A stretch of DNA of 64,000 nt from Phocaeicola plebeius DSM 17135 (GTDB taxonomy: Bacteria; Bacteroidota; Bacteroidia; Bacteroidales; Bacteroidaceae). The stretch lies in NCBI RefSeq assembly GCF_000187895.1, contig NZ_DS990133.1:62001-126000 (forward strand). Direction: 5' to 3'. Shown piece by piece: positions 1 through 8,647 of the stretch. Position numbers and translations under genes: made by a program. Within the stretch, counting starts at the first letter, position 1. Each line of letters opens with the position of its first letter. The notes under the pieces were generated by a model. That model saw only the letters and a list, made by a program, of their open reading frames with translations, was not told where the DNA came from and made no database searches.

Positions 1-1
1 A

Positions 2-1246
2 CGGGGGCACATGAAGAGCAAGCGTTTCCCTCACATGCGTAATGTGGTATACATCGGTCAGGAGAAATACCGGGGTATGTATAACACAGCAGAGATTCTG
101 CTGTTAGGAAGCAACATTGATGATGAGGAACTGATTAACGCCAAAAAACTGGTAAGCTGCCACGATACGGTAAACATGCAATACACTTCCGGAACTACGG
201 GATTCCCCAAAGGTGTCATGCTTACTCACTATAATATTGCCAACAACGGATTTCTAACCGGTGAGCATATGAAGTTTACAGCTGACGACAAGTTGTGTGT
301 ATGCGTTCCGCTATTCCATTGCTTTGGTGTGGTACTGGCTACTATGAACTGCCTGACGCATGGCTGCACACAGGTCATGATAGAGCGCTTCGACCCGTTG
401 CTCGTACTGGCTTCCATACACAAGGAACGGTGTACAGCTCTTTACGGCGTACCGACCATGTTCATTGCCGAACTGCATCACCCCATGTTCCCCATGTTCG
501 ACTAGTCAAGCCTGCGCACGGGTATCATGGCCGGCTCTCTCTGTCCTGTGGAACTGATGAAACAGGTAGAAGAAAAAATGTTTATGCGCGTTACCAGCGT
601 ATATGGACTGACAGAGGCTTCACCGGGTATGACCCACAGCCGCATTGACGACGATCCGGAAGTACGTTACACCACCGTAGGCCATGACTTTGAGTTCACG
701 GAAGTGAAAGTAATCGACCCGAATACCGGAGAAGAATGTCCGGTGGGCGTACAGGGCGAAATGTGCAACCGGGGTTATAACACCATGAAAGGTTACTACA
801 AAAATCCGGAAGCTACAGCTGAGGTGATTGACGCCAACGGATTCCTGCATTCCGGTGACTTGGGAGTAAAAGATGAAAACGGAAACTATCGCATTACGGG
901 CCGTATCAAGGACATGATTATCCGCGGAGGAGAAAATATTTACCCGCGCGAAATCGAAGAATTCCTCTATAAGATGCCGGGCATCAAGGATGTACAGGTG
1001 GCCGGAGTGCCTTCCAAAAAATACGGTGAGGCAGTGGGAGCTTTCATCATCCTGCACGAAGGATACACCATGAACGAATTTGATGTACGTGAGTTTTGCC
1101 AGGGGAAAATAGCCCGCTACAAAATTCCCAAATACATTTTCTTTGTAAAGGAATTCCCCATGACAGGAAGCGGAAAAATCCAGAAATTCAAGCTGAAAGA
1201 TTTGAGTCTGAAACTGTGTGCCGAACAAGGCATCGAAATCATATAA
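2..1246 (+). pseudogene. Acyl-CoA synthetase (AMP-binding), interrupted by an in-frame TAG
   Basis: The frame is open from the left edge to 1246 except for a TAG at 503-505. Both halves are in the same frame and join without any loss: MFPMFD, stop, [14 protein letters not shown]. Leucine is the residue expected at the stop in this family, and TTG to TAG is one substitution. The protein belongs to the ANL adenylation superfamily: the P-loop [11 protein letters not shown] is near 184-216, YGLTEASPG near 600-630, the hinge [16 protein letters not shown] near 900-945, and the C-terminal catalytic lysine lies in [10 protein letters not shown]. It would activate fatty or other carboxylic acids as acyl-AMP and load them on CoA. 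The N-terminus lies outside the window. Either a recent nonsense mutation or a base-call error explains the stop; the rest of the frame is well preserved. Confidence 0.85.
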
Positions 1247-1251
1247 AAAAA

Positions 1252-1292
1252 CGGCCCGGAATCCTTCTTTCTCAAGAACAGATTCCGGGCCG
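1252..1292. terminator. Bidirectional intrinsic terminator
   Basis: Perfect 12-bp stem CGGCCCGGAATC (1252-1263) and GATTCCGGGCCG (1281-1292), preceded by an A run and followed by a T-rich stretch. It sits between the convergent acyl-CoA synthetase and the 1318-2025 gene. Confidence 0.85.
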
Positions 1293-1317
1293 GAATTTTA
1301 TCGACAAATTGCTTGCT

Positions 1318-2025
1318 TTATTTCTTTACAATCTTCACCAGCAATGTCTTGCTGTCTAAGTTGCCTTTAGTATCGTATGCTTCTGATTTTACCAGTCCCA
1401 CTCCTTTGGCATACCATTCGGTCACACGCAGTGTAGTGGTTTTCAGCACAATCTTTGTACGCTGCAGGTAAGAAATCTTCACACAGTCAAACTTTCCGGC
1501 TGTAGTGCTGATGGTTTCATTTCCCATGTAAGCTGCACCAGACACATTCACTTCATTCTTCAACATATTGCAAACTACCTGATAAGAGCGGTCAGGAATA
1601 CTTTCCCCACCTTTGGCACCGTCTTTGATAGTAAATGAATTGTCGCCTTTAAACTTGAGCTTCTCCAGCAAACCTAAACGGGCAGCCTCGTTGTATTTAT
1701 CAGGGTCGGAATCAGAATCTACATACGGACCGTACATCAAATCTTCCGTACATACCGTATTGGCTCCATCGTAGCTCCAGTTGAATAAGGTATAGCTGGT
1801 ATTGTTCTTTGCCTTTGTAGTGACAATCTTATCATAGTAGGCAGCCTGAAGCTTTCCGTCCACCTTCTCTACTTTACTTACGGTCATGGTTTCATCCGAT
1901 GTGCTCTGACCGATTTCATCGTAATTCACATAGTGCAGTTCTGTACCTTCTGTCGTGCAGAAATATTGTGCCTGCATGGAATGGCAAGCCAAGACAGCTG
2001 CCACCAAAAACATTAGCCTCTTCAT
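1318..2025 (-). CDS. Secreted protein, DUF3108/TapB-like
   Basis: 235 residues if translation starts at MKRLMFLVAAVLACHSMQAQ, a clear type I signal peptide. The longer frame would put 24 charged residues in front of the signal, so the inner ATG is preferred. The mature part is rich in beta strand and ends with WYAKGVGLVKSEAYD, a pattern seen in the DUF3108/TapB lipocalin-like group of periplasmic proteins. No catalytic motif is visible and the function is unknown. It has its own promoter (box at 2055-2062), divergent from the TPR gene. Confidence 0.7.
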   Translation of the reverse strand: MKRLMFLVAAVLACHSMQAQYFCTTEGTELHYVNYDEIGQSTSDETMTVSKVEKVDGKLQAAYYDKIVTTKAKNNTSYTLFNWSYDGANTVCTEDLMYGPYVDSDSDPDKYNEAARLGLLEKLKFKGDNSFTIKDGAKGGESIPDRSYQVVCNMLKNEVNVSGAAYMGNETISTTAGKFDCVKISYLQRTKIVLKTTTLRVTEWYAKGVGLVKSEAYDTKGNLDSKTLLVKIVKK

Positions 2026-2054
2026 AGTTTCATCTTTTAAAGTAAAATACGGTG

Positions 2055-2062
2055 CAAACATA
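2055..2062 (-). promoter_or_regulatory. Bacteroidetes -7 box TATGTTTG
   Basis: TAnnTTTG consensus on the minus strand, about 30 nt before the start codon of the DUF3108-like gene. No clear TTTG -33 box was found. Confidence 0.5.
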
Positions 2063-2085
2063 CAAATTTCTTTCTTTTTTCTGCC

Positions 2086-2093
2086 TATCTTTG
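2086..2093 (+). promoter_or_regulatory. Bacteroidetes -7 box TATCTTTG
   Basis: TAnnTTTG match 30 nt before the TPR gene start at 2123. It is divergent from the box at 2055-2062, so the two promoters share about 40 bp. Confidence 0.55.
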
Positions 2094-2122
2094 CCACAGA
2101 AAAAACATTAAATCAGTTTATC

Positions 2123-3076
2123 ATGGGATTATTATCATCTTTATTCGGAAAAAGTAAATCCGATGCAAACGAACAAGAGAAACAAGACAAGAAGAATTTC
2201 GACATCCTGAAATATGACGGCATCCGTGCCCGCAACATGGGTAAACTACCCTACGCCATCAAATGTTTTGAAGAGGCTGTGGCGCTTCAAGAAGAAAAGG
2301 AAACGCTGGGTTTACTGGCCAGTGCATATCTTCAGGCCAACCGCACGGAAGATGCACGTATCACCCTTGACCGGCTGATTGCAAAAGATGAGACAAACGT
2401 ACAGGCCTTGCTGTCTTTGGCCAGTGTATGCTATATACAAGAAGACTATGAAGGGATGGATAAGGCCTGCCAGAAAGCCATAGCTTTGGATGAGAAGAAC
2501 GCTCAGGCTTACTACTTAGCCGCTCGTGCAGCACGAGGTTTGAAAAATGACTTGCAAGCCATTGTCATGCTAACCAAAGCCATCGTACAAAACGAGAGTT
2601 TCACAGAAGCCTATCTTCTGCGTGCCGAAGTGTTGTGGGAAATGCGCCAGGCGAAAGATGCGCTCAACGACCTGGAACAGGTGCTGAAACTCAATCCGGA
2701 AGAAGAGGAAGCACTTCTACTGAAAGCTACCATCCACATCGGTATGGGAGAAAATCAGGAAGGAGAAGCATGCGTGGAACAGGTTATAGCTTTAAACCCG
2801 TTCAATGTGAAAGCGTATTTGCTGAAAGGTGGCTTGCTGATAGAGGAAAAACAACTGGACAAGGCACTTGAGAATTATCAGGAAGCTATTGAACTGATTC
2901 CACAAGAAGCGCAATTATACCAGGAAAGAGGACGCGTTCACCTGCTGATGGGCGACAAGGCCGGTGCGGCAGAAGACATGAAAAAGGCCATCGAGCTGGC
3001 TCCTGAAAAAGAAAACCTGATTTCCGGCAATTTCAATAACTTTGAAAAGAGTAATCTGCAAACCGGAATCTACTAA
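2123..3076 (+). CDS. Tetratricopeptide-repeat protein
   Basis: 317 residues starting MGLLSSLFGKSKSDANEQ; upstream in-frame codons lie in the divergent promoter region, so this ATG is chosen. From about residue 30 to the end it consists of consecutive 34-residue TPR units with the usual A/G/Y-F-A/P pattern (for example AYYLAARAARGLKNDLQAIV and AYLLKGGLLIEEKQLDKALE), around eight in number. There is no signal peptide; the N-terminus is short and could be membrane-associated. TPR proteins act as scaffolds, and the partner cannot be deduced here. The gene is single, closed by a strong hairpin at 3092-3140. Confidence 0.85.
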   Translation: MGLLSSLFGKSKSDANEQEKQDKKNFDILKYDGIRARNMGKLPYAIKCFEEAVALQEEKETLGLLASAYLQANRTEDARITLDRLIAKDETNVQALLSLASVCYIQEDYEGMDKACQKAIALDEKNAQAYYLAARAARGLKNDLQAIVMLTKAIVQNESFTEAYLLRAEVLWEMRQAKDALNDLEQVLKLNPEEEEALLLKATIHIGMGENQEGEACVEQVIALNPFNVKAYLLKGGLLIEEKQLDKALENYQEAIELIPQEAQLYQERGRVHLLMGDKAGAAEDMKKAIELAPEKENLISGNFNNFEKSNLQTGIY

Positions 3077-3091
3077 ACGATACCGTTCAAG

Positions 3092-3140
3092 AAGAGCGGG
3101 TACGGAACATTCATTCGATGAAATTCCGCACCCGCTCTTT
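3092..3140. terminator. Bidirectional terminator, TPR gene and MalY-type gene
   Basis: Arms AAGAGCGGGT (3092-3101) and ACCCGCTCTT (3130-3139), extended inward by CGGAA/TTCCG and followed by TTT. It separates two convergent genes. Confidence 0.8.
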
Positions 3141-3150
3141 TATGTATAGA

Positions 3151-4320
3151 TTAAAGTGCTTCGTAAGCTGCTTTCAACTGCTGCAAAGCTTTTTCAAGTG
3201 TCACACGCGGACAGCCTACATTCATCCGCATAAAGCCTGCTCCTTCCTTACCAAACATCTCTCCATCGTTCAGCGCCAATCCGGCCTTGTCTACAAAGAA
3301 AGCATTCAATGCCTCATGCGACAATCCCAGTTCGCGACAATCCAGCCAAATCAGGTAAGAAGCCTGCGGACGCATCACCTTAATCTTAGGAGTATGTGCT
3401 TTTGTATAGGCATCTGCATAGTCAATATTTCCCTGAATATAAGCCAGACACTGTTGCAGCCACTCTTCTCCTTCAGTGTAAGCAGCGGTTACAGCCGGCC
3501 ATGCAAACACATGTCCCGCATTCAGTTCTCCGGCATCCAGATAAGTCACGAAGCGTGAACGAAGTCCTTCATTGTAAATAATGGTATGCGAAGCAGCTAC
3601 TCCCGGCATATTGAAAGTCTTGCTGGGTGCCATGAAAGTAACAGAATTATTGCGGGCTTTTTCTGACACCATGGCAAAAGGCAGATGCTGATAAGGCGGT
3701 AAAGTCAGGTCGGCATGAATTTCATCCGAAAAGACAATAACATTGTCATCGGCACAGATTTCGGCCAGTTCCTGCAACTCTTCTTTCTTCCAAACCACTC
3801 CTCCCGGGTTGTGAGGATTACACAGAATCAGTACCCGTACTCCCTTTATGGAACGGCGAATCAAATCCAAATCCATGCGATAATGTCCGTCCACTTCTTT
3901 CAGCGGGCATTCCACCAGACGACGGTTGTTACGTGTCACCAGCCAGGCAAAAGGATGGTACACCGGAGGCATAATCATAATCTTGTCGCCCGGCTTTGTG
4001 AAACAGTTGATAGCCATTCCCAAACCCGGTACAATGCCTGGTACAAAATTAATTTCTTCCTTCTCTACCGACATGCCATAACGTTTCTTTACCCATCCGA
4101 TAATAGACTGATAGTAATCGTCTGAACGGAAGGTATATCCCAACACCGGATGTTCGCAACGCTTGCGAATGGCTTCCAAGATAAACGGAGGTGTGGCAAA
4201 ATCCATATCGGCCACCCACATCGGAATCAAATCAGACTTTCCCCATACGTTTACCATACCGTCTACCTTCTCGCAACACGTGCCGCGACGGTCAATCACT
4301 TCATCAAAATTATAGTTCAT
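3151..4320 (-). CDS. MalY/PatB-family PLP enzyme (probable cystathionine beta-lyase)
   Basis: 389 residues from MNYNFDEVIDRRGT; the longer frame adds a leader without similarity to the family. It is a fold-type I aminotransferase-like protein of the MalY/PatB group: an N-terminal YNFDEVIDRRGT-type segment, WVADMDF near residue 36, CNPHNPGG at 167-174 and the Schiff-base lysine in APSKTFNMPG (K234). Members cleave the C-S bond of cystathionine or cysteine, giving pyruvate, ammonia and a thiol; some also regulate transport. The gene stands alone with its own -7 box at 4368-4375, so the substrate is not indicated by context. Confidence 0.85.
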   Translation of the reverse strand: MNYNFDEVIDRRGTCCEKVDGMVNVWGKSDLIPMWVADMDFATPPFILEAIRKRCEHPVLGYTFRSDDYYQSIIGWVKKRYGMSVEKEEINFVPGIVPGLGMAINCFTKPGDKIMIMPPVYHPFAWLVTRNNRRLVECPLKEVDGHYRMDLDLIRRSIKGVRVLILCNPHNPGGVVWKKEELQELAEICADDNVIVFSDEIHADLTLPPYQHLPFAMVSEKARNNSVTFMAPSKTFNMPGVAASHTIIYNEGLRSRFVTYLDAGELNAGHVFAWPAVTAAYTEGEEWLQQCLAYIQGNIDYADAYTKAHTPKIKVMRPQASYLIWLDCRELGLSHEALNAFFVDKAGLALNDGEMFGKEGAGFMRMNVGCPRVTLEKALQQLKAAYEAL

Positions 4321-4367
4321 GTTCTTATTTGTTTTGGCTGTTTTACAAATGAAATATCTCTGTACAA

Positions 4368-4375
4368 CAAAGGTA
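4368..4375 (-). promoter_or_regulatory. -7 box TACCTTTG for the MalY-type gene
   Basis: TAnnTTTG match on the minus strand, 48 nt before the start codon at 4320. No good -33 box was seen. Confidence 0.5.
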
Positions 4376-4445
4376 AGAAAATACATTCATATCCGCCATT
4401 CTGAGGCTATTTTTTAAAAATAAGAAGAAAAAGTTTGTCGGAACA

Positions 4446-4475
4446 TTTGTTTTTTAAAGAAAAGTATTACATTTG
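4446..4475 (+). promoter_or_regulatory. Promoter of the aromatic operon leader
   Basis: -33 box TTTG at 4446-4449, an 18-nt spacer, and -7 box TACATTTG at 4468-4475. The predicted transcript starts near 4482, about 24 nt before the leader peptide and 190 nt before pheA. Confidence 0.65.
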
Positions 4476-4505
4476 CAGCAGAAATAACAACAAAATAACA
4501 AACAA

Positions 4506-4595
4506 ATGAGAACATTTGCATCATACTTCTTCTTTTACTTTTATTTCTTTTACTTTAGCAATGAAGTGAAGCGGGAGTTTGCATGCATACGGTAA
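4506..4595 (+). CDS. Phe/Tyr-rich leader peptide of the aromatic attenuator
   Basis: A 29-codon reading frame, ATG at 4506 and TAA at 4593-4595. Codons 7-17 read YFFFYFYFFYF, eleven aromatic residues in a row (7 Phe, 4 Tyr); two further Phe codons flank this run. It lies between the promoter and a terminator hairpin in front of the operon for Phe and Tyr synthesis. This is the arrangement of pheL/trpL-type leader peptides, whose slow translation when the charged tRNA is scarce prevents termination. The last codons (21-24, bases 4568-4576) carry GAAGCGGGA, which can pair with the terminator's left arm. No similarity in sequence to the enterobacterial PheL is claimed; the call rests on composition and position. 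Confidence 0.88.
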   Translation: MRTFASYFFFYFYFFYFSNEVKREFACIR

Positions 4596-4637
4596 TAAAG
4601 AAAACAAGAATGAAATGATAATACAAAGTCCCGCTTC
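4568..4637 (+). promoter_or_regulatory. Antiterminator pairing of the aromatic attenuator
   Basis: GAAGCGGGA at 4568-4576 is perfectly complementary over 9 bp to TCCCGCTTC at 4629-4637, which forms most of the left arm of the terminator. The two pairings are mutually exclusive. A ribosome stalled early in the aromatic codons leaves 4568-4576 free; one that reaches the stop at 4595 covers it. Confidence 0.75.
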
Positions 4638-4657
4638 GATGGAGCGGGACTTTTTTT
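4625..4657 (+). terminator. Attenuator terminator before pheA
   Basis: Stem AGTCCCGCT (4627-4635) with AGCGGGACT (4643-4651), extended by A/T pairs, 7-nt loop, and seven T residues at 4651-4657. It lies 16 nt before the pheA start codon. Confidence 0.88.
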
Positions 4658-4672
4658 ATAGTTATACAAAAG

Positions 4673-5515
4673 ATGAAGAAGATAGCCATACAAGGAGTTC
4701 CGGGCTCGTATCACGACATTGCAGCCCATAAATTTTTCAAGAATGAGGAAATCGAACTGATCTGCTGCAACACATTCGAAGAGGTGTTCGATACTCTGAA
4801 AAAAGACAGCAGCATCATCGGAATGATTGCCATTGAGAATACGATTGCCGGAAGTCTCCTTCACAATTACGAATTGCTCAGAGACAGTGGAGCTACGATT
4901 ATCGGAGAACACAAATTACGAATCAGCCACAGCATCATGTGTCTGCCCGGAGAAGACTGGAGTACACTGACAGAGGTAAACTCCCACCCGGTAGCACTGG
5001 CACAATGCCGGGATTTCCTGCAACACCATCCACAACTGAAGGTGGTAGAAACGGAAGATACCGCAGGCAGCGCACGCGACATCAAGGAAAAAGGGTTGAA
5101 AGGACATGCTGCCATCTGCTCCAAATATGCAGCCGAGCTTTACGGCATGAAAATCCTACAGGAAGGCATTGAAACCAACAAGCATAATTTCACCCGCTTT
5201 CTGGTGATATGCGACCCCTGGATGGCCGACGAACTGAAAGACCGTTCCAAAATCAACAAGGCCAACATCGTTTTCTCTCTGCCTCATAATGAAGGAAGCT
5301 TGTCACAAGTGTTGTCCATCTTTTCGTTCTATCACATCAACTTGACCAAAATACAATCGTTGCCCATCATCGGACGGGAATGGGAATACCTGTTCTACGT
5401 AGACGTGATGTTCAACGACTATTTGAGATACAAACAATCCATTGATGCAGTAATGCCATTAACCAAAGCACTTAAAATTTTAGGAGAATATGCAGAAGGA
5501 GAATCAACCTTATAA
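4673..5515 (+). CDS. pheA: Prephenate dehydratase
   Basis: 280 residues, the size of a stand-alone enzyme without a chorismate mutase domain. It converts prephenate to phenylpyruvate. The catalytic domain (about 1-185) starts with GVPGSYHDIAAHKFF and has ENTIAGSL and the HNFTRF threonine motif; the ACT regulatory domain (about 195-275) starts with SLPHNEGSLSQVLSIF, which usually binds phenylalanine for feedback inhibition. The ACT motif reads KIQSLPI where many family members have ESRP. First gene of a four-gene operon; its end overlaps the next start by 26 nt. Expression is expected to respond to Phe/Tyr supply through the leader at 4506-4657. Confidence 0.95.
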   Translation: MKKIAIQGVPGSYHDIAAHKFFKNEEIELICCNTFEEVFDTLKKDSSIIGMIAIENTIAGSLLHNYELLRDSGATIIGEHKLRISHSIMCLPGEDWSTLTEVNSHPVALAQCRDFLQHHPQLKVVETEDTAGSARDIKEKGLKGHAAICSKYAAELYGMKILQEGIETNKHNFTRFLVICDPWMADELKDRSKINKANIVFSLPHNEGSLSQVLSIFSFYHINLTKIQSLPIIGREWEYLFYVDVMFNDYLRYKQSIDAVMPLTKALKILGEYAEGESTL

Positions 5516-6680
5516 GATAGAGCCGGCCAGCCGACTGAGCCACGTCAGCGAATACTACTTCAGCCGGAAACTGAAGGAAGTGGCACGGATGAATGCCGAA
5601 GGAAAGAATGTCATCAGCTTAGGAATCGGAAGCCCGGACATGCCGCCTTCAGAAGAGACCATCAACGTGTTGTGTGAGAATGCCCGCAAGCCGGACGCAC
5701 ACGGCTACCAGCCTACGGTGGGAATACCGGAACTGCGCAAGGCCATGGCCGACTGGTATAAAAGATGGTATGATGTAGACCTGGACCCGGCTACGGAAAT
5801 CCAGCCGCTCATCGGTTCAAAGGAAGGTATTCTTCACGTCACACTGGCACTGGTGAACCCCGGCGACCAGGTGCTGGTTCCAAACCCCGGATACCCTACT
5901 TACACTTCACTGAACAAGATTTTGGGAAGTGAAATCGTGAACTACAACCTGCGGGAAGACAATCACTGGCAACCGGATTTCGAAGAACTGGAAAAGATGG
6001 ATTTAAGTCGGGTAAAAATCATGTGGACCAACTATCCCAACATGCCGACCGGCGCCAATGCCACCATGGAACTTTACGAGAAGCTGGTGGATTTTGCACG
6101 CCGTCACCAGATTGTCATCGTCAATGACAACCCGTACAGTTTCATCCTGAACCGCAAACCTATCAGTATCCTGAACGTACCGGGAGCCAAAGAATGCTGT
6201 ATCGAGTTCAACTCCATGAGCAAGAGCCACAACATGCCGGGATGGCGCGTGGGTATGCTGGCAACCAATGCTACTTTCGTACAGTGGATTCTGAAAATCA
6301 AGAGTAACATTGATTCTGGTACTTTCCGCCCCTTGCAGCTAGCAGCCGCACAAGCTTACCACAACAGCGCAGAATGGCACGAAGAAGCCAATATTCAGAC
6401 TTACGCACGTCGCCGGAAACTGGCTGAAGAAATCATGCATACCTTGGGATGTACCTTCGACCCGGAACAAGTAGGTATGTTCTTGTGGGGACGCATTCCA
6501 GACCACTATGCCGACGTGGAAGAGTTGACCGAAAAAGTATTGCACGAAGCCCGCGTGTTCATCACTCCGGGATTCATTTTCGGCAGCAACGGAAAACGGT
6601 ATATCCGTATTTCACTCTGCGCCAAAGAGCCTCAACTGGAAGAGGCGTTAAAACGAATCCAGGCCATCATGAATAAATAA
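5490..6680 (+). CDS. PLP-dependent aminotransferase (aromatic/prephenate type)
   Basis: 396 residues of fold-type I, class I/II aminotransferase. Visible motifs are GSPDMPPS near residue 48, PNPGYPTY at 131-138, NYPNMPTGA near 181 and the PLP lysine in NSMSKSHNMPGWRVG (K245), with a C-terminal arginine in RYIRISL. It resembles LL-diaminopimelate and aspartate aminotransferases, but its position between pheA and the DAHP synthase points to transamination of phenylpyruvate, hydroxyphenylpyruvate or prephenate. The start overlaps the end of pheA, implying translational coupling. Substrate choice is inference from context. Confidence 0.88.
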   Translation: MQKENQPYKIEPASRLSHVSEYYFSRKLKEVARMNAEGKNVISLGIGSPDMPPSEETINVLCENARKPDAHGYQPTVGIPELRKAMADWYKRWYDVDLDPATEIQPLIGSKEGILHVTLALVNPGDQVLVPNPGYPTYTSLNKILGSEIVNYNLREDNHWQPDFEELEKMDLSRVKIMWTNYPNMPTGANATMELYEKLVDFARRHQIVIVNDNPYSFILNRKPISILNVPGAKECCIEFNSMSKSHNMPGWRVGMLATNATFVQWILKIKSNIDSGTFRPLQLAAAQAYHNSAEWHEEANIQTYARRRKLAEEIMHTLGCTFDPEQVGMFLWGRIPDHYADVEELTEKVLHEARVFITPGFIFGSNGKRYIRISLCAKEPQLEEALKRIQAIMNK

Positions 6681-6703
6681 CATTACAAAAATCAAATACT
6701 ACC

Positions 6704-7774
6704 ATGGAACAGTTAGATTTACTCCCTATTGAACTGGAAGGTGTTTCTCAGGAACGCCCGTTGATTATTGCAGGCCCTTGCAGTGCCGAAACAGAAGAAC
6801 AAGTTATGACTACAGCCAAGTCACTGTCAGACAAAGGTATCAAGATATTCCGTGCTGGAATCTGGAAACCCCGTACCAAACCGGGAGGTTTCGAAGGTAT
6901 CGGTGTAGAAGGTCTTTCCTGGCTGAAAGAAGTAAAGAAGGAAACCGGTATGTACGTAGCCACGGAAGTAGCTACCGCCAAGCATGTGTACGAATGCCTG
7001 AAAGCTGATGTTGACATCGTATGGATTGGTGCCCGTACTACTGCCAACCCGTTTGCCGTACAGGAAATTGCCGATGCACTGAAAGGCGTAGACATTCCCG
7101 TCTACGTAAAGAATCCGGTAAACCCTGATTTGGAATTGTGGATTGGTGCATTGGAACGCATCAACAATGCCGGACTGAAACGTATCGGTGCCATTCATCG
7201 CGGATTCTCTTCATACGACAAGAAAATATACCGCAACCTGCCGCAGTGGCACATTCCTATCGAACTGCGCCGCCGTATCCCGAACCTGCCTATTATCTGC
7301 GACCCAAGCCATATCGGCGGAAAACGTGAGCTGATTGCTCCGCTGTGCCAGCAGGCCATGGACTTAGGCTTCGACGGACTCATTATCGAATCACACTGCA
7401 ATCCGGAATGTGCATGGAGCGATGCCGCACAGCAGGTTACTCCCGATATCCTTGACTACATCCTGAATCTGCTCGTTATCCGTTCTGAACACCAGACTAC
7501 AGAGAACCTGAACGAGCTTCGCCGACAGATTGACGAATGTGACAACGACCTGATGGACATACTCGCCAAACGTATGCGTGTGTGCCGCGAAATCGGTACC
7601 TTCAAAAAGGAACATAACATGACCATCCTGCAGACCGGACGTTACAACGAAATTCTGGACAAACGTGGCGCACAAGGCTCACTTTGCGGCATGGATTCCG
7701 ATTTCGTCAAACAAGTATTCGAGCTGATTCACGAAGAAAGCGTGCGCCAGCAAATGGAAATCATCAACAAATAA
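6704..7774 (+). CDS. Bifunctional DAHP synthase / chorismate mutase
   Basis: 356 residues. Residues about 15-260 form a DAHP synthase of the KDO8P-synthase-like (AroA-beta) type: AGPCSAETEEQV, GIWKPRTKPGGFEG, GARTTANPF, KNPVNPD and CDPSHIGGKREL are present. Residues about 275-350 form an AroQ-type helical chorismate mutase, starting LNELRRQIDECDNDLMDIL and continuing through MRVCREIGTFKKEHN. It thus covers the first step of the shikimate pathway and the conversion of chorismate to prephenate, feeding both pheA and tyrA in the same operon. Such fusions often let chorismate or prephenate inhibit the DAHP synthase. Confidence 0.93.
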   Translation: MEQLDLLPIELEGVSQERPLIIAGPCSAETEEQVMTTAKSLSDKGIKIFRAGIWKPRTKPGGFEGIGVEGLSWLKEVKKETGMYVATEVATAKHVYECLKADVDIVWIGARTTANPFAVQEIADALKGVDIPVYVKNPVNPDLELWIGALERINNAGLKRIGAIHRGFSSYDKKIYRNLPQWHIPIELRRRIPNLPIICDPSHIGGKRELIAPLCQQAMDLGFDGLIIESHCNPECAWSDAAQQVTPDILDYILNLLVIRSEHQTTENLNELRRQIDECDNDLMDILAKRMRVCREIGTFKKEHNMTILQTGRYNEILDKRGAQGSLCGMDSDFVKQVFELIHEESVRQQMEIINK

Positions 7775-7786
7775 CAAAAACAAAGC

Positions 7787-8560
7787 ATGAAAATATTGAT
7801 TCTAGGAGCCGGAAAAATGGGCTCCTTCTTTACCGATGTATTGAGTTTTGAACATGAAGTCGCCGTGTACGATGTGAATCCCCAACGCCTGCGCTTTATG
7901 TACAACTGCTACCGCTTCACCAAACTGGAAGAAATCGGCGAATTCAAGCCGGAGCTGGTCATCAATGCTGCCACGGTAAAATACACACTCGATGCTTTCC
8001 ATCAGGTCCTTCCGGTACTGCCTAAGGACTGTATCATCAGCGACATTGCTTCCGTGAAAACCGGATTAAAGGAGTTTTATGAAAACTGCGGTTTCCGCTA
8101 TGTATCTACCCACCCGATGTTCGGTCCCACATTTGCCAACCTCGACAAACTGAGTACGGAAAATGCCATCATCATCAAGGAAGGTGACCACCTGGGCAAG
8201 ATTTTCTTCAAAGACCTTTACCAGCACCTGAAGCTGAACATCTTTGAATACACTTTCGAGGAACACGACGAAACGGTGGCTTACTCCTTGTCCATCCCGT
8301 TCGTATCAACCTTTGTGTTTGCAGCTGTCATGAAACACCAGGACGCGCCGGGTACGACCTTCAAGCGCCACATGGCCATTGCGCAAGGTGTACTAAGCGA
8401 AGATGATTTTCTGCTACAGGAAATCTTGTTCAATCCACGCACTCCGGCTCAGGTCGAAAATATCCGTACGGAGCTAAACGAACTGTTAGATATTATCAGC
8501 CGGAAAGATGCAGAAGGTATGCATGCCTATCTTAGCAAGATTCGAAAAAATATCAAATAA
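7787..8560 (+). CDS. tyrA: Prephenate dehydrogenase
   Basis: 257 residues. The Rossmann start MKILILGAGKMGSFF binds NAD(P); HPMFGPTFANL near residue 110 is the family's substrate-binding stretch, followed by a helical dimerisation region. It oxidises and decarboxylates prephenate to 4-hydroxyphenylpyruvate, the tyrosine branch. It is last in the operon, 12 nt after the DAHP synthase-mutase, and is followed by a terminator. There is no ACT domain, so regulation is probably through the leader and the upstream fusion enzyme. Confidence 0.92.
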   Translation: MKILILGAGKMGSFFTDVLSFEHEVAVYDVNPQRLRFMYNCYRFTKLEEIGEFKPELVINAATVKYTLDAFHQVLPVLPKDCIISDIASVKTGLKEFYENCGFRYVSTHPMFGPTFANLDKLSTENAIIIKEGDHLGKIFFKDLYQHLKLNIFEYTFEEHDETVAYSLSIPFVSTFVFAAVMKHQDAPGTTFKRHMAIAQGVLSEDDFLLQEILFNPRTPAQVENIRTELNELLDIISRKDAEGMHAYLSKIRKNIK

Positions 8561-8580
8561 CTTATAGGGAAATCCATAAA

Positions 8581-8625
8581 AAGGGCAGGAAGAAAATCAC
8601 AAACCTTTCTTCCTGCCCTTTCTAT
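8581..8625. terminator. Bidirectional terminator after tyrA
   Basis: 15-bp perfect stem, AAGGGCAGGAAGAAA (8581-8595) with its complement at 8606-8620, T-rich on both outer sides. It separates tyrA from the convergent GH10-like gene. Confidence 0.88.
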
Positions 8626-8647
8626 TTTTTATCAGACCGTTATTTAT

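Noticed and set aside
620..1228. 202-residue minus-strand frame opposite the acyl-CoA synthetase
   Set aside because: It is the antisense shadow of a conserved coding frame and lacks any recognisable motif or promoter.
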